64,000 bases of DNA from JAHJDR01 sp964609965. Its GTDB lineage: Bacteria; UBA10199; JADGCS01. The stretch lies in the NCBI GenBank assembly GCA_964609965.1, contig CAZSTS010000003.1:124001-188000 (forward strand), read 5' to 3'. The stretch's first letter is position 1; each line of letters begins with the position of its first letter. Below the pieces are notes generated by a model that searched no databases, was not told where the DNA came from, and worked only from the letters and a program-made list of their open reading frames with translations. Positions 50,277 through 59,068 of this stretch are shown here, one piece after another. The translations under genes and the position numbers were made by a program.

Positions 50277-50888
50277 ATGAAAAGATTTGTTCTCATAGTT
50301 CTTTTTCTCACGTTCCACTTTTTCTTTCCTATAATTTATACAAATTGTAGCGGTGTTGATTTGCCTTATATTGCAGAAGAAGAACCTGTGTTTTCAGAAG
50401 AAGAAAAACTTGAGATGTGTCAAAAGCTAGATGTTCTGATTTCTGACTGTGTGGATGTTCTTCAGAGTTATGATGAAGCTCAGAAAATACAAGAAGGCGT
50501 TGTTGCTGCTGCCACTGTTGCTTTAGATGATTTTGAATCCTGTCAAGAAGAAGAATTGGTTGCTGTAGCAGAACTGATAAAATTTGCAGATGACGCTGAA
50601 GAGGAAGGTGATGCAGAAGATACAGAAGATACAGAAGATACAGAAGATACAGAAGCTGAAGATGTTGTAGAGGATGAAGAAGGTGAAGAGGTTGTCAGCG
50701 ATGAGTCAAATTGCGAAACGATTATTTCTGATATGATATTAGCCTATCAAGTTTGCGAAGGGCAATCAGGAACAGATAAGTTAGATGGTTGTTACGATAT
50801 TGAATATGTTGTCGAAGATGCTGTTAGTTCTTGCAATGAGGATGAAGCAGAGATTTCAGAAGATTTTTGTAGTACTCTTACCGCTTAA
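50277..50888 (+). CDS. Secreted acidic protein with DTE repeats
   Basis: 203 aa with a hydrophobic signal sequence (FVLIVLFLTFHFFFPIIY). The mature protein is very acidic, with seven or more Cys spaced in a helical-looking pattern (EMCQKLDVLISDCVDVL; SNCETIISDMILAYQVCEGQ). A 9-bp tandem repeat (GAAGATACA, about 4 copies, near 50614-50650) encodes the EDT repeats. Function unknown; the acidic linker may bind cations. No lipobox. Confidence 0.7.
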   Translation: MKRFVLIVLFLTFHFFFPIIYTNCSGVDLPYIAEEEPVFSEEEKLEMCQKLDVLISDCVDVLQSYDEAQKIQEGVVAAATVALDDFESCQEEELVAVAELIKFADDAEEEGDAEDTEDTEDTEDTEAEDVVEDEEGEEVVSDESNCETIISDMILAYQVCEGQSGTDKLDGCYDIEYVVEDAVSSCNEDEAEISEDFCSTLTA

Positions 50889-50934
50889 TTTTTCCATTCA
50901 AATTAATAATCCCAAATAGAGAGATTCCTTTTTA

Positions 50935-51043
50935 TACTTTTCCAACCCCTGCATTTATAATACTTCTCTCGATTTTCTTGGTCTGCTAGTTTTTGTGCTG
51001 GCTAGGCGTTCAAAGCATTATAAATACAGTGATTGGAAAAGTA
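50935..51043. mobile_element. MITE-like element with 27-bp terminal inverted repeats
   Basis: The left end (50935-50961) starts TACTTTTCCAAC and the right end (51017-51043) is its reverse complement at 24 of 27 positions. The 55-bp interior shows no ORF. It lies exactly in the spacer between two converging genes. It may be a miniature transposable element or a long bidirectional terminator hairpin; no target-site duplication was identified. Confidence 0.55.
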
Positions 51044-51056
51044 ACCGTTTCTTGTT

Positions 51057-52076
51057 TTATATAAGGAGGGGGATGTGGGGATTTTTCTTTCGCGTAACAT
51101 TTTCAAAAGCAGCTGTTCCTCTAGCGTAGAGGGTGTTTTCTAAAATCCCCTTATGATAAATATGAAGCGTCATGTTTGCGAGTTTTGAGTTGTAGCAATA
51201 AAGTTTTGAACCATCTGTGTCTGTGTAAGTTAGTCCTGCAAAGGCGTTTCGTTTAGCGTATAACTTCCCACAAAATTTATATTTTCCTTTTTTTGCTGTG
51301 AATGTCCACTCTGTATTCTTGTGTTTTGATTTGTGACGGAGGACATCGGTCAAAGTATTCAGATAAAAAGCCTGGCCTTTATAATAGAAAAACATTGTTG
51401 TGAGATAAGGTGAGGCGAGGGATTTTCCTAGGCGTGAACGAGCCCTAATGCCGTCAAAAATGACATTAATAGGCGCTCCTTTTTTATCGACAAAGCTATT
51501 GCAGTGTGCCCAAAGCCATGAGTGGCCACTCTTGGGTCCAAAATAATGGCCAATCATCCCAGGGGCTTTTCTAAAAGTATATTTTTTGCTGTTAACAGTG
51601 CATGTGCCAGTAAAGAGTATGTCTTCGTGGGTTGTCCATACTTTATTTTTTACGAGTTTTAGTTTGGAGAGAACAGAAGGAACAAAGTCAAAGCGGAACT
51701 TGTGTCTTGTTTTGAACTTGAAGTTCCATTTAATTTTTCTATTTGGTTTGATGATTTTTCCGAGAGTATTTTTATTTGTCAGTTCGGACAGATCAATAGT
51801 GATTTTTTGAGACTTTTTGTTAAATCTAAATTTATTTATGGGAAAGGTCTGCTTAAAGGCATATTTCTTCGTGTTATTTTTTTTGTTTTTTTCAAAGAGA
51901 ATAGCCCAGACCTCAGCTTGCTTATTCATATTTCCTTTAGAGCACAAGAGGGTGAATCTGAGCCACAGGGCAGTTTTTCCGGTTGTATCAACTAATTTTA
52001 AATACCAGATTTCATTGAGATTGCTTATTTTTTGAGAGGTTTTAGGCCGGTAATAAGGTGTGTTTGTGATATCCAT
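51057..52076 (-). CDS. Uncharacterised protein, possibly lipocalin/CrtC-like
   Basis: 339 aa, no signal peptide, very rich in Lys, Phe, Trp and Tyr. The start NEIWYLKLVDTTGKTALWLR and the central GMIGHYFGPKSGHSWLWAHC recall uncharacterised proteins with a double lipocalin-like fold (hydroxyneurosporene-synthase/AttH type). That resemblance is weak and from memory. Strong beta pattern throughout. It stands alone, converging with the acidic protein gene. Confidence 0.6.
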   Translation of the reverse strand: MDITNTPYYRPKTSQKISNLNEIWYLKLVDTTGKTALWLRFTLLCSKGNMNKQAEVWAILFEKNKKNNTKKYAFKQTFPINKFRFNKKSQKITIDLSELTNKNTLGKIIKPNRKIKWNFKFKTRHKFRFDFVPSVLSKLKLVKNKVWTTHEDILFTGTCTVNSKKYTFRKAPGMIGHYFGPKSGHSWLWAHCNSFVDKKGAPINVIFDGIRARSRLGKSLASPYLTTMFFYYKGQAFYLNTLTDVLRHKSKHKNTEWTFTAKKGKYKFCGKLYAKRNAFAGLTYTDTDGSKLYCYNSKLANMTLHIYHKGILENTLYARGTAAFENVTRKKNPHIPLLI

Positions 52077-52221
52077 AGTGTAAAAAACTTGTGCTTTGCT
52101 TTAATCTAAAATCACAAAGAATCCAATGAAAATGTACTCTAAAACAGGTTCTGCTTGTTTCATCATAGCAAAAGAACTAGAGGAAGTTTTGGAAAATGCG
52201 TTTTAGATATGGAGGTTTGTT

Positions 52222-53019
52222 ATGAGAGATTACAAAGATCGCGTTGTTATTATTACAGGCGCAGCTCATGGGATAGGGCTTTCCTTGGCAAAACTCTATG
52301 ATCAAATAGGAGCTAAGGTAGTTGTGATTGATGTTAACGCGCAGGCCCTGCAAGAAGCTGAAAAAATTCTAAAAAATGCTGTGTTCTACCAATGTGACAT
52401 CACGAAAAAAGAAAATGTCTACGAGCTCTCAAAAACGATTTTAAGAGAAGTTGGTGTGCCTTATATCATTGTGAACAACGCGGGTGTCGTTGAAAATTCG
52501 TATTTCCTAGATTGTTCTGATGACATGTTAGAGAGAACAATGAATGTGAATATCGTCTCTCATTTTTGGATTTGTAAGGCTTTTTTGCCAGCCATGATAA
52601 AAAAAGGTGAAGGGCAACTCTGTCAAGTAGCTTCAGCTGCTGGTGTGATGGGCGTTAAAGGGTTGGCTGCTTACTGTGCTTCAAAACATGCGGTTGTAGG
52701 TTTTTCTAATGCCTTACGTTTGGAATTAGAGGGTTATGCAAAAAATAAAATATTTGTCACGCTTGTTTGCCCAGGTTTTATTAATACGGGCATGTTCGAA
52801 GGGGTGAAGCCAGCTCGTTTTACACCCTTATTAGATCAGAAAAAAATTGCTCAGGTTATTTTTAATGCTGTAGACAAGAAAAAACATTTTGTGATGGAGC
52901 CATTTATGGTTAAAACAGTGCCGTGGCTACAGGTTCTTTTTCCGGTCGGCGCTTTTAACAAAATAGCCAATTTTTTTAAGGTAAATAATGCGATGGATGA
53001 TATTGTAAAACCAAAGTAG
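52222..53019 (+). CDS. Short-chain dehydrogenase/reductase
   Basis: Classical SDR oxidoreductase, 265 aa. Cofactor motif TGAAHGIG (residues 12-19), NNAG (about 85-88) and the catalytic Ser/Tyr/Lys with YCASK (about 151-155). The region VCPGFINTGMFEGVKP is like the retinol/steroid dehydrogenase branch (SDR16C/17-beta-HSD11), and a hydrophobic C-terminal stretch (FMVKTVPWLQVLFPVGAF) suggests membrane or lipid association. Substrate unknown. Shine-Dalgarno GGAGG. Confidence 0.9.
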   Translation: MRDYKDRVVIITGAAHGIGLSLAKLYDQIGAKVVVIDVNAQALQEAEKILKNAVFYQCDITKKENVYELSKTILREVGVPYIIVNNAGVVENSYFLDCSDDMLERTMNVNIVSHFWICKAFLPAMIKKGEGQLCQVASAAGVMGVKGLAAYCASKHAVVGFSNALRLELEGYAKNKIFVTLVCPGFINTGMFEGVKPARFTPLLDQKKIAQVIFNAVDKKKHFVMEPFMVKTVPWLQVLFPVGAFNKIANFFKVNNAMDDIVKPK

Positions 53020-53034
53020 GAAACACTTATTAAC

Positions 53035-53466
53035 ATGCAGGTAAAAATAAAAAATTCATCGGGATACACAGTGATGGAAATCATCATAGTCATTATGATT
53101 ATGGGTATTGTGTCTGTCACAGCGATCACAAAGTACATTGACTTTAGACAAAAGGCCTATGAGGCACAGCGCGATGGCATTGTGAGTCTAGTTCGTGGTG
53201 GTTTAACATCCTACAGCTATAAACAAGCTGTTGATACAGGGGACATGTCTTTTCCCGAAAAGCTCGATAGCGCTCCAAATGGTACTTGCATTTCACGGCC
53301 TGATAAAGATGAAGAGTGTTTTTCTCTTGTTCTTGTCAATGGGGTGACTGATGGGTGGATAAAGTTTTTTGGAGGTATTTTGTATCAGCATGCTGATACA
53401 AATACTTGGTATTGGTATAGAGATACTCTGGGTTGGTTTGAATGTATTGCTAATTGTTTTCCGTAA
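53035..53466 (+). CDS. Type IV pilin-like (pseudopilin) protein
   Basis: 143 aa. The N-terminus has a prepilin peptidase site, NSSG-YTVMEIIIVIMIMG, with Glu at +5 and a following hydrophobic helix to about residue 28. The globular part has two Cys pairs (CISRPDKDEEC, FECIANC). No pilus assembly genes are nearby. It follows the SDR gene by 15 nt and may share its transcript. Confidence 0.8.
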   Translation: MQVKIKNSSGYTVMEIIIVIMIMGIVSVTAITKYIDFRQKAYEAQRDGIVSLVRGGLTSYSYKQAVDTGDMSFPEKLDSAPNGTCISRPDKDEECFSLVLVNGVTDGWIKFFGGILYQHADTNTWYWYRDTLGWFECIANCFP

Positions 53467-53511
53467 GATGTGTTGAATTTTTTCTAGATTGTGTCGATCG
53501 ACATATAAAAC

Positions 53512-53539
53512 GTAGGGGCACGGCGCGCCATGCCCCTAC
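53512..53539. repeat. 28-bp GC-rich palindrome, copy 2
   Basis: Same element as at 41705-41732, with one mismatch in the right arm (CCATG in place of CCGTG). It lies in the spacer between the converging pilin-like gene and 53564-53941. Confidence 0.88.
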
Positions 53540-53563
53540 AAAACAACAATAATAATAATAAAG

Positions 53564-53941
53564 TTATTTCTTAATCCAAGTTTCTATGAATTTGCCATCA
53601 AGGCTTTCCATTGAGAGGTTGCTGGCATTAAGTATGATTTTGTTTTGGTGCTCATTGCCGACATAATTTGGTTTATAAGCGTGAGTGAGTTTTAATTTGT
53701 AGACATCTCCTTCGTTAGAGAGATCGCCAACGTAGAATTTTTCTGTTGTGCCGTCAGTTGAACGGTACATGCGGGTCATCGTGTTACTTTTGATAACCAT
53801 CATGCCCCACCAGCCTTGCATATTTGGTGCTCCTTCTATTGTTCTAGTAGAAAATTTATAAACACCATCAAGATTTCCGGCAAAAGCACTAATGGATATT
53901 AACAAAAATAATACGGTAAGTACGAGACTAAGTTTTTTCAT
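53564..53941 (-). CDS. Small secreted protein
   Basis: 125 aa with a clear signal peptide (MKKLSLVLTVLFLLISISAF, cleavage AFA-GN). The mature part begins LDGVYKFSTRTIEGAPNMQG and is beta-rich with a W-W pair (QGWWGMMVIKSN), like small lipocalin-type or YodA-like barrels. No Cys. Shine-Dalgarno AGGAG is 8 nt upstream. Function unknown. Confidence 0.75.
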   Translation of the reverse strand: MKKLSLVLTVLFLLISISAFAGNLDGVYKFSTRTIEGAPNMQGWWGMMVIKSNTMTRMYRSTDGTTEKFYVGDLSNEGDVYKLKLTHAYKPNYVGNEHQNKIILNASNLSMESLDGKFIETWIKK

Positions 53942-54104
53942 GGCTTAAAGCTCCTTTTATTGGTTAAGTTTAGTGCCTCAAGCTATAGTTTTGAGTCAAA
54001 CCCTTTGTCAAAAGGCCATATTGAGATAATCCCAGTTTTATGAAATATATGATTTTTTTTTGAGAATCCTTGTGCCAAGATGTCAAAAAAGGTAAGAGGG
54101 CAGC

Positions 54105-55487
54105 ATGAAATCAGTCTATTCAATAATACTTGCCGCTGGTTTAGGCAAACGAATGAAATCTAAGTTGCCAAAGGTGCTTCATCACGTTGGTGGTATCACC
54201 CTCCTTGAACATGCCATGCGTTTGGCCTTACAGATTAAATCCAAAGGCGTGTTCATTGTCGTGCCTAAAAACCATCAAGATTTCCATGCGTGTTTAGAGG
54301 CAATGCCAAGTCAGAAAAATAAGTTTCGCTTTGTAGTCCAGACTCAACAGCTTGGTACAGGTCATGCAGTAAAGTGTGCTTTAGATCACATTAAAGACAA
54401 AGAGGCTGATCTTGTCATCTTAAATGCTGACATGCCTCTTATTGAAGGAAAGAGTATCCGAGGATTTTATTCAGCTTATAAGCGAGCAAAGGCAAAGGTG
54501 TCTGTTTTGACGGCTGTTGTTGAAAAGCCTTTTGGCTTTGGAAGAATTATTCGAGATAAAAAAGATTCATTATTAGAAATTGTTGAAGAAAAAGATGCCA
54601 CAAGTACTGAGCGAAAGATTCGTGAAGTGAGTTCAGGAAGTTATGTTTTTGATTTAAAGTTTCTCAAAAAATTCATTGGGAAAATGAAGATTCAAAACAA
54701 ACAAAAAGAATACTATCTTCCTGACTTAGTTAAAATTGCTCGGAAGGCTGGCTATAAAGCTACAGCCAGTATTATGAATAATGCCTATGAGGCCATGGGC
54801 ATTAGTTCACAAGAAGATCTCAATAGGGTGAACCGCTTTTTTTACAAATTGCAATGTGAGAAATACGCGAGAGAAGGCGTGAGAATCTTAGGAGAAGATG
54901 TTTTTATTGATGCTGGTGTAAAAATAGGGCGAGGCACTTCACTTGAGGCACCTTGTTTTGTAAAGGGTAATACAAAAATCGCTGGCGGTGTTGTTATCGA
55001 AACAGGTGCGGTTATTAAATCTTCTCAAATAGCAAAATCTGCCTTGATCAAGGCGCATTGCTACATTGATCAGTCCAAAGTTGGTGAGCTCTGTCAGGTT
55101 GGGCCTTTTGCACACTTACGGCCATTGGCTAAGTTAGAAGCCAAGGCTAAGGCAGGTAATTTTGTCGAGGTAAAGAAAAGTACGATTGGTCAAGGCAGCA
55201 AAGTGAATCATCTCACTTATATCGGTGATGCCAAGATTGGCAAAGCGGTGAATGTGGGTGCTGGAACAATTACCTGCAATTATGATGGAAAGAATAAGTT
55301 TAAGACAGTTTTAGAAGATGGGGTTTTCATTGGTTCTAATACCGAACTAGTCGCTCCTGTAAAAATTGGTAAAAATGCAGTGGTAGGAGCAGGTACTACA
55401 GTCACAAAAGATGTCAAATCAAATAGCCTTGTAATATCAAGAGTATATCAAAAAGAGGTCCAAAACTGGGCTAAAAAACGTCAATAA
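54105..55487 (+). CDS. glmU: Bifunctional UDP-GlcNAc pyrophosphorylase/GlcN-1-P acetyltransferase
   Basis: Makes UDP-GlcNAc for peptidoglycan and lipid A. 460 aa. N-terminal uridyltransferase: LAAGLGKRMKSKLPKVLH (about residues 9-26), QLGTGHAV (about 86-93) and NADMPLI. C-terminal left-handed beta-helix acetyltransferase from about 255, with LRPLAKLEAKAKAGNFVEVK and GAGTITCNYDGKNKFKT. Full length. Confidence 0.95.
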   Translation: MKSVYSIILAAGLGKRMKSKLPKVLHHVGGITLLEHAMRLALQIKSKGVFIVVPKNHQDFHACLEAMPSQKNKFRFVVQTQQLGTGHAVKCALDHIKDKEADLVILNADMPLIEGKSIRGFYSAYKRAKAKVSVLTAVVEKPFGFGRIIRDKKDSLLEIVEEKDATSTERKIREVSSGSYVFDLKFLKKFIGKMKIQNKQKEYYLPDLVKIARKAGYKATASIMNNAYEAMGISSQEDLNRVNRFFYKLQCEKYAREGVRILGEDVFIDAGVKIGRGTSLEAPCFVKGNTKIAGGVVIETGAVIKSSQIAKSALIKAHCYIDQSKVGELCQVGPFAHLRPLAKLEAKAKAGNFVEVKKSTIGQGSKVNHLTYIGDAKIGKAVNVGAGTITCNYDGKNKFKTVLEDGVFIGSNTELVAPVKIGKNAVVGAGTTVTKDVKSNSLVISRVYQKEVQNWAKKRQ

Positions 55488-55577
55488 AACATATATCCTG
55501 TTTACGCATGTCAATTGTTTGTATATAATGTAAGGTGATCATTTAGAATGTGATCTATTGTATAACGTTATATCACT

Positions 55578-55609
55578 CCTCCTTCGTCCGCCTAGGCTGA
55601 CTTCGGAGG
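55578..55609. repeat. CCTCC/GGAGG palindromic repeat, copy 1
   Basis: CCTCC (55578-55582) and GGAGG (55605-55609) flank an inner palindrome (GTCCGCCT/AGGCTGAC) with a symmetric 3-nt internal loop. A second element of the same design is at 60235-60260. Both lie upstream of or between genes, not in coding sequence. Confidence 0.65.
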
Positions 55610-55703
55610 ACGGGTTGACTTGGTTTGATTCTCTGGCTTGTCACGGAATTTTGGGTTCAGGGCTTGCTATGGGAGTCATGCTAGTGATTCTAAGGAGACA
55701 TGT

Positions 55704-56606
55704 ATGAGGCACTCTAGTAAGCAGATTATTCGGCTGGTTTTCTTTTTGGTTATCCTTCTTCTTATTCCTCAATTTGGCAATTCAAATGGAAAGAGATTAT
55801 CTTCTGAAAAGCCTTTCAAAGTTGTGAGTGAGCAGCTTGTTGGACAAGAGGGTGTGGAAGAAGCTGAAGAGGTTGGTTTGAATATTCGCATTAATGTGGC
55901 GGCTAGACGTTTGTTTCTTTACCATGAGGATGAGTTGTTAAAAAATTATCAAATTGCAGTGGGCTCACCTGGTTTTAGAACGCCTTTAGGCTCGCGTTGG
56001 TTGAGTCAAATTGTTTGGAATCCTTGGTGGATCCCTCCACCGGATAGTGAGTGGTCAAAAGACGAAGAGAAAGTGCCTCCGGGTCGTCGTAATCCATTAG
56101 GCCCTGTAAAGATGATATTAGGAAATGCCATTCTCATTCATGGTACGAGCCAGCCTCGAAGCATCGGCCGAGCAGCAAGTCATGGTTGTATGCGCATGTT
56201 GAGTGAGCAGGCCAAGGATCTCGCACGATCCATTCAAGAAAATGTTATAGAGAATTTGGATGAGGCTGTTTTTGAAAAATACAAAAAGCATTCACGTCGT
56301 AGTTATTACGTGAATCTTGATGAGCATATACCAGTAGAGATTGTTTACGAATTGGCTGAAGTCAAAGACAGGGTTCTCCATGTGTACCAGGATGTGTATT
56401 ATCGTTATGGTGGAAAAAAGAAAATGGCAGCGATAACCAAGGTACTTGAAGAACGAGGTTATGACCCAGAAAGAATAAATCTCGAGTTTATTGAAAGCCA
56501 GCTTAAGATTTCGAGAAGGGCTGATTATAGTTTTGAATTAAAAAAACTTCGTGTGAAGAAGAAGAAATCTAAGAAGAATAACGAAGATAAGTTGGCGATG
56601 CGGTAA
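55704..56606 (+). CDS. L,D-transpeptidase (YkuD fold), paralogue 1
   Basis: Cross-links peptidoglycan (3-3 bonds) or anchors envelope proteins. 300 aa from ATG 55704, which has TAAGGAG 6 nt upstream; an in-frame extension to 55638 is rejected. N-terminal hydrophobic segment (IIRLVFFLVILLLIP). YkuD domain with AILIHGTSQP and the catalytic motif SHGCMR (159-164, Cys162). A variable Trp-rich stretch VWNPWWIPPP precedes it. Basic Lys-rich C-terminus. Paralogue at 58116. Confidence 0.92.
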   Translation: MRHSSKQIIRLVFFLVILLLIPQFGNSNGKRLSSEKPFKVVSEQLVGQEGVEEAEEVGLNIRINVAARRLFLYHEDELLKNYQIAVGSPGFRTPLGSRWLSQIVWNPWWIPPPDSEWSKDEEKVPPGRRNPLGPVKMILGNAILIHGTSQPRSIGRAASHGCMRMLSEQAKDLARSIQENVIENLDEAVFEKYKKHSRRSYYVNLDEHIPVEIVYELAEVKDRVLHVYQDVYYRYGGKKKMAAITKVLEERGYDPERINLEFIESQLKISRRADYSFELKKLRVKKKKSKKNNEDKLAMR

Positions 56607-56692
56607 AAGGAGGGTCGCTCCTACGCACCTATGATCCTAAGCGCCTACGTCAGAAGAAATCTATCGATTGTCGTATCCGGCATCCAGTATCC

Positions 56693-57478
56693 TTACACAG
56701 GTTTCAAACTGTGATCTGAGACATTATATGTGTACTCTGTTCCATGAATTGTGATTTTCGATCTATTCTTTAATTTCATAATGTGTCTTGATTCTGTGGC
56801 AGAGTGAGTTGCAGAAGAGTAGGTGTGGAGCTCACCAGACATGCTTTCCACACCGGCAATAATTCTTGGTTTTTTTCCGGACTCAAAAAGAACAAGGTAT
56901 TTTTCTGTGTAACCATATTTATCTTTAAAGATGGCTTGTTTAATTTCTTTGCTTGAATAAAGCCTGCCATCAATAAGGTAGCCTGATGGGGTTGGATCAA
57001 TTGTAACATTTTCATAATGTACAAAACAATTTGTCGTCACTGCTCCCCCTGCTTCTCCGGGAGCTATTTTGCCAGTTGATGTATCGTATAAGGCGCCATC
57101 TTCTCTTATTTCCCCGGGGATAGAGGGGGTGTGATAGCTTATTTTTTTACTTGTTCTGTAGAGTACATGCTGAGTTGTTTTTAATGATAAATCCAGTGGC
57201 CTGGTTTGTGCTATTAGCTCATTTCTATTTCCAATGTTGATTACAGTGGCAGCATTAGGTGCAAATAATCGATGCTCTAATTCACTGACCCTAATTACAA
57301 CTATCTCCTTATTATGGATTAAAACAGCGGTGACATCAAAAATTCGACTTCCATATCCATACAAAAGAACTTTTTGTCCGGCGAACTTTTGTTGTGCCTT
57401 ATGAAGTTCTGCTTGTAGTGGATCAGCTTTTTTTGGCTTGCTTGGACCAAGGTTACCAAATCTACCTTTTAGGGTTCG
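56693..57478 (-). pseudogene. 3' part of a frameshifted gene (unknown function)
   Basis: Open frame from 57478 down to the stop at 56693; it has no ATG near its 5' end (only TTG at 57364). Residues upstream of that TTG read as normal protein (PLQAELHKAQQKFAGQKVLL), so the real start lies in the preceding frame. The product is rich in Thr, Ser and Ile with no recognised domain. The two frames overlap by 14 nt (57465-57478), where a single +1 shift would join them. Either a frameshift mutation, an assembly error or programmed shifting. Confidence 0.6.
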
Positions 57479-57719
57479 CTAAGGGATCTCGTCTTGCCAT
57501 GGTCTGTATGCTAAACTGAGGTCCAGGGGTGGCATCTTCGTAAGCCGCACCTCCATTGACCGAAGTTGAGGTAGTTCGAGTAGTTTTAACAACTGCAGCC
57601 GTTGTTTCTTCTGCTGGCATTGATAACTTAGTGCCACTGCTACCCATGCAGATGCCCCACAAGGCATGTCCTGCTATATCAGCAGATGCCATACGCAATG
57701 CGGATAGATCTATTTTCAT
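57462..57719 (-). pseudogene. 5' part of a frameshifted gene (unknown function)
   Basis: 85 aa from ATG 57719 (MKIDLSALRMASADIAGHAL), which has GGGAG 8 nt upstream; a start at 57755 is less likely. Thr/Ala/Ser-rich middle (EETTAAVVKTTRTTSTS). It ends at TAG 57462 just where the next frame opens. Joined by a +1 shift, the two parts would give one protein of about 340 aa. Lies between two L,D-transpeptidase paralogues. Confidence 0.6.
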
Positions 57720-58115
57720 TTTCTGTACTCCCTGTTTGCCCAAATTCACATGCATAGAAACAAGCGAATTTAATTTAATGATCTAATTGTATTAGGATAT
57801 GTTTTGATAACACCCTGTAAAACCCAGTACTAACACCCCATGTATCGATGCTCTTCTTATTTTGTTGCTAGGTATTTTACAAATTTTTCTGAAAAGGTGT
57901 CAGGCACTTTTTCATCGAAAACCAGCCTGACTACTTTTTCTAACATCTCCACCCAACGGACATCATACCTAACCATCTGATAACATTAATCTAATAACAA
58001 AACAGTCAAGTGTCAAAATAATAACACTAAAAAAAGCATGTCAAATCAACGGCATCTCATGCTATAATTAACCCTGGGTCAGGTACAACACAGTCAGACA
58101 CCTTGGGGGTAGAAC
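57720..58115. other. Gene-poor 400-bp region before L,D-transpeptidase 2
   Basis: Holds AAGGTGTCAGGCAC (57894-57907) and, inverted, CAGTCAGACACCTT (58091-58104). Motifs of the form GGTGTCAGGCAC are often seen beside REP-associated (Y1) transposases; none is present here. A -10 box TATAAT (58063-58068) precedes the transpeptidase, with no strong -35. A 39-aa minus-strand ORF overlaps the left motif. Confidence 0.45.
57857..57976 (-). CDS. Possible 39-aa ORF or gene remnant
   Basis: ATG 57976 to TAA 57857. The product has a protein-like, helical composition (VEMLEKVVRLVFDEKVPDTF), and its VPDTF is encoded by the GGTGTCAGGCAC motif. No ribosome site. It may be the end of a lost gene rather than a functional peptide. 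Confidence 0.25.
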   Translation of the reverse strand: MVRYDVRWVEMLEKVVRLVFDEKVPDTFSEKFVKYLATK

Positions 58116-59051
58116 ATGAGAATCAGGCATCTAAGAGTAGTACTTTTTAGTATATTTCTAATAGCTCTTCTTCTCTTTCCAAATCTACAATCTTATTCAA
58201 AAGGTTTGAAACTAAATGAAAAGGTTAGTGAAGAAAGTTCAGGCATAAAAACGAAACCTCTGCATCAAGGAGTTTCACTCAAGATAAATATTCCTGCTAA
58301 AAAACTTTTTGTTTCTTATACATCTGGTCAACATCAGAAACTATTGAAGACCTATAAAATTGCTGTGGGAACACGACAATTTCAAACCCCAGTTGGAACT
58401 AAAAAAATCAGACAAGTTGTTTGGAACCCCTGGTGGATTCCTCCTAAATCTGGATGGGCTGTTAATGATAGACCCACACCCCCAGGCCCCAAAAACCCTT
58501 TGGGCCCAGTTAAAATAAAACTAGAAGGAAGCGCTATCATGATCCACGGAACCAATAAAGAATCCACAGTTGGTTTTCCAAGAAGTCATGGCTGCATTCG
58601 CATGTACAGAGAAAAAGCCAAAGAACTAGCACGTTTTCTTCAAGATGAAATGACAGGTAATGGTGGTGATGCACTCTATGAAAAATATGAAGCAAATGGC
58701 GGCAAGAGCTTTTATGTAAACATCGATCAAGGTCATCGGATTCCTGTGACATTTGCTTATGATTTAGTCGAAATCCGTAAAGGCAGGTTGCATGTTTATC
58801 AAGACATCTATAATCGTGTGCCCAATAAAGCGGCTCTTATTAAAAAAGTGCTAGCAGCAAATGGGTATGATCCAAGTAGATTTAACATGAAGTTTGTGAC
58901 TGATTACCTTGCCAAAGGCAAAAAAACAGATCTTTCGTTTAGTATCAGCAAACTCATGAGGGGAAAATCCAAAAAGTCGAAAAAATCTAAAAAACATATA
59001 GCCTTTAATGACTATGATTATGTTGTAGGAAGAGATTTTAATGACATATAA
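58116..59051 (+). CDS. L,D-transpeptidase (YkuD fold), paralogue 2
   Basis: 311 aa; signal/anchor segment VVLFSIFLIALLLFPNLQ. Catalytic motif SHGCIR (157-162, Cys160) and AIMIHGTNKES upstream. It shares with paralogue 1 the block VVWNPWWIPP, NPLGPVK and LHVYQDIY near the C-terminus, so both come from a duplication. Ends in a basic tail (GKSKKSKKSKKH) and an acidic end. Converges on pfkA with 17 nt between. Confidence 0.93.
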   Translation: MRIRHLRVVLFSIFLIALLLFPNLQSYSKGLKLNEKVSEESSGIKTKPLHQGVSLKINIPAKKLFVSYTSGQHQKLLKTYKIAVGTRQFQTPVGTKKIRQVVWNPWWIPPKSGWAVNDRPTPPGPKNPLGPVKIKLEGSAIMIHGTNKESTVGFPRSHGCIRMYREKAKELARFLQDEMTGNGGDALYEKYEANGGKSFYVNIDQGHRIPVTFAYDLVEIRKGRLHVYQDIYNRVPNKAALIKKVLAANGYDPSRFNMKFVTDYLAKGKKTDLSFSISKLMRGKSKKSKKSKKHIAFNDYDYVVGRDFNDI

Positions 59052-59068
59052 GATAAAAGGCTAGCAAG

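Noticed and set aside
50277..50888. Lipoprotein call for the acidic DTE protein
   Set aside because: The Cys after the signal segment is preceded by IYTN, which does not fit a lipobox.
58537..58752. Minus-strand ORF opposite L,D-transpeptidase 2
   Set aside because: Antisense to the catalytic domain; no start signals.
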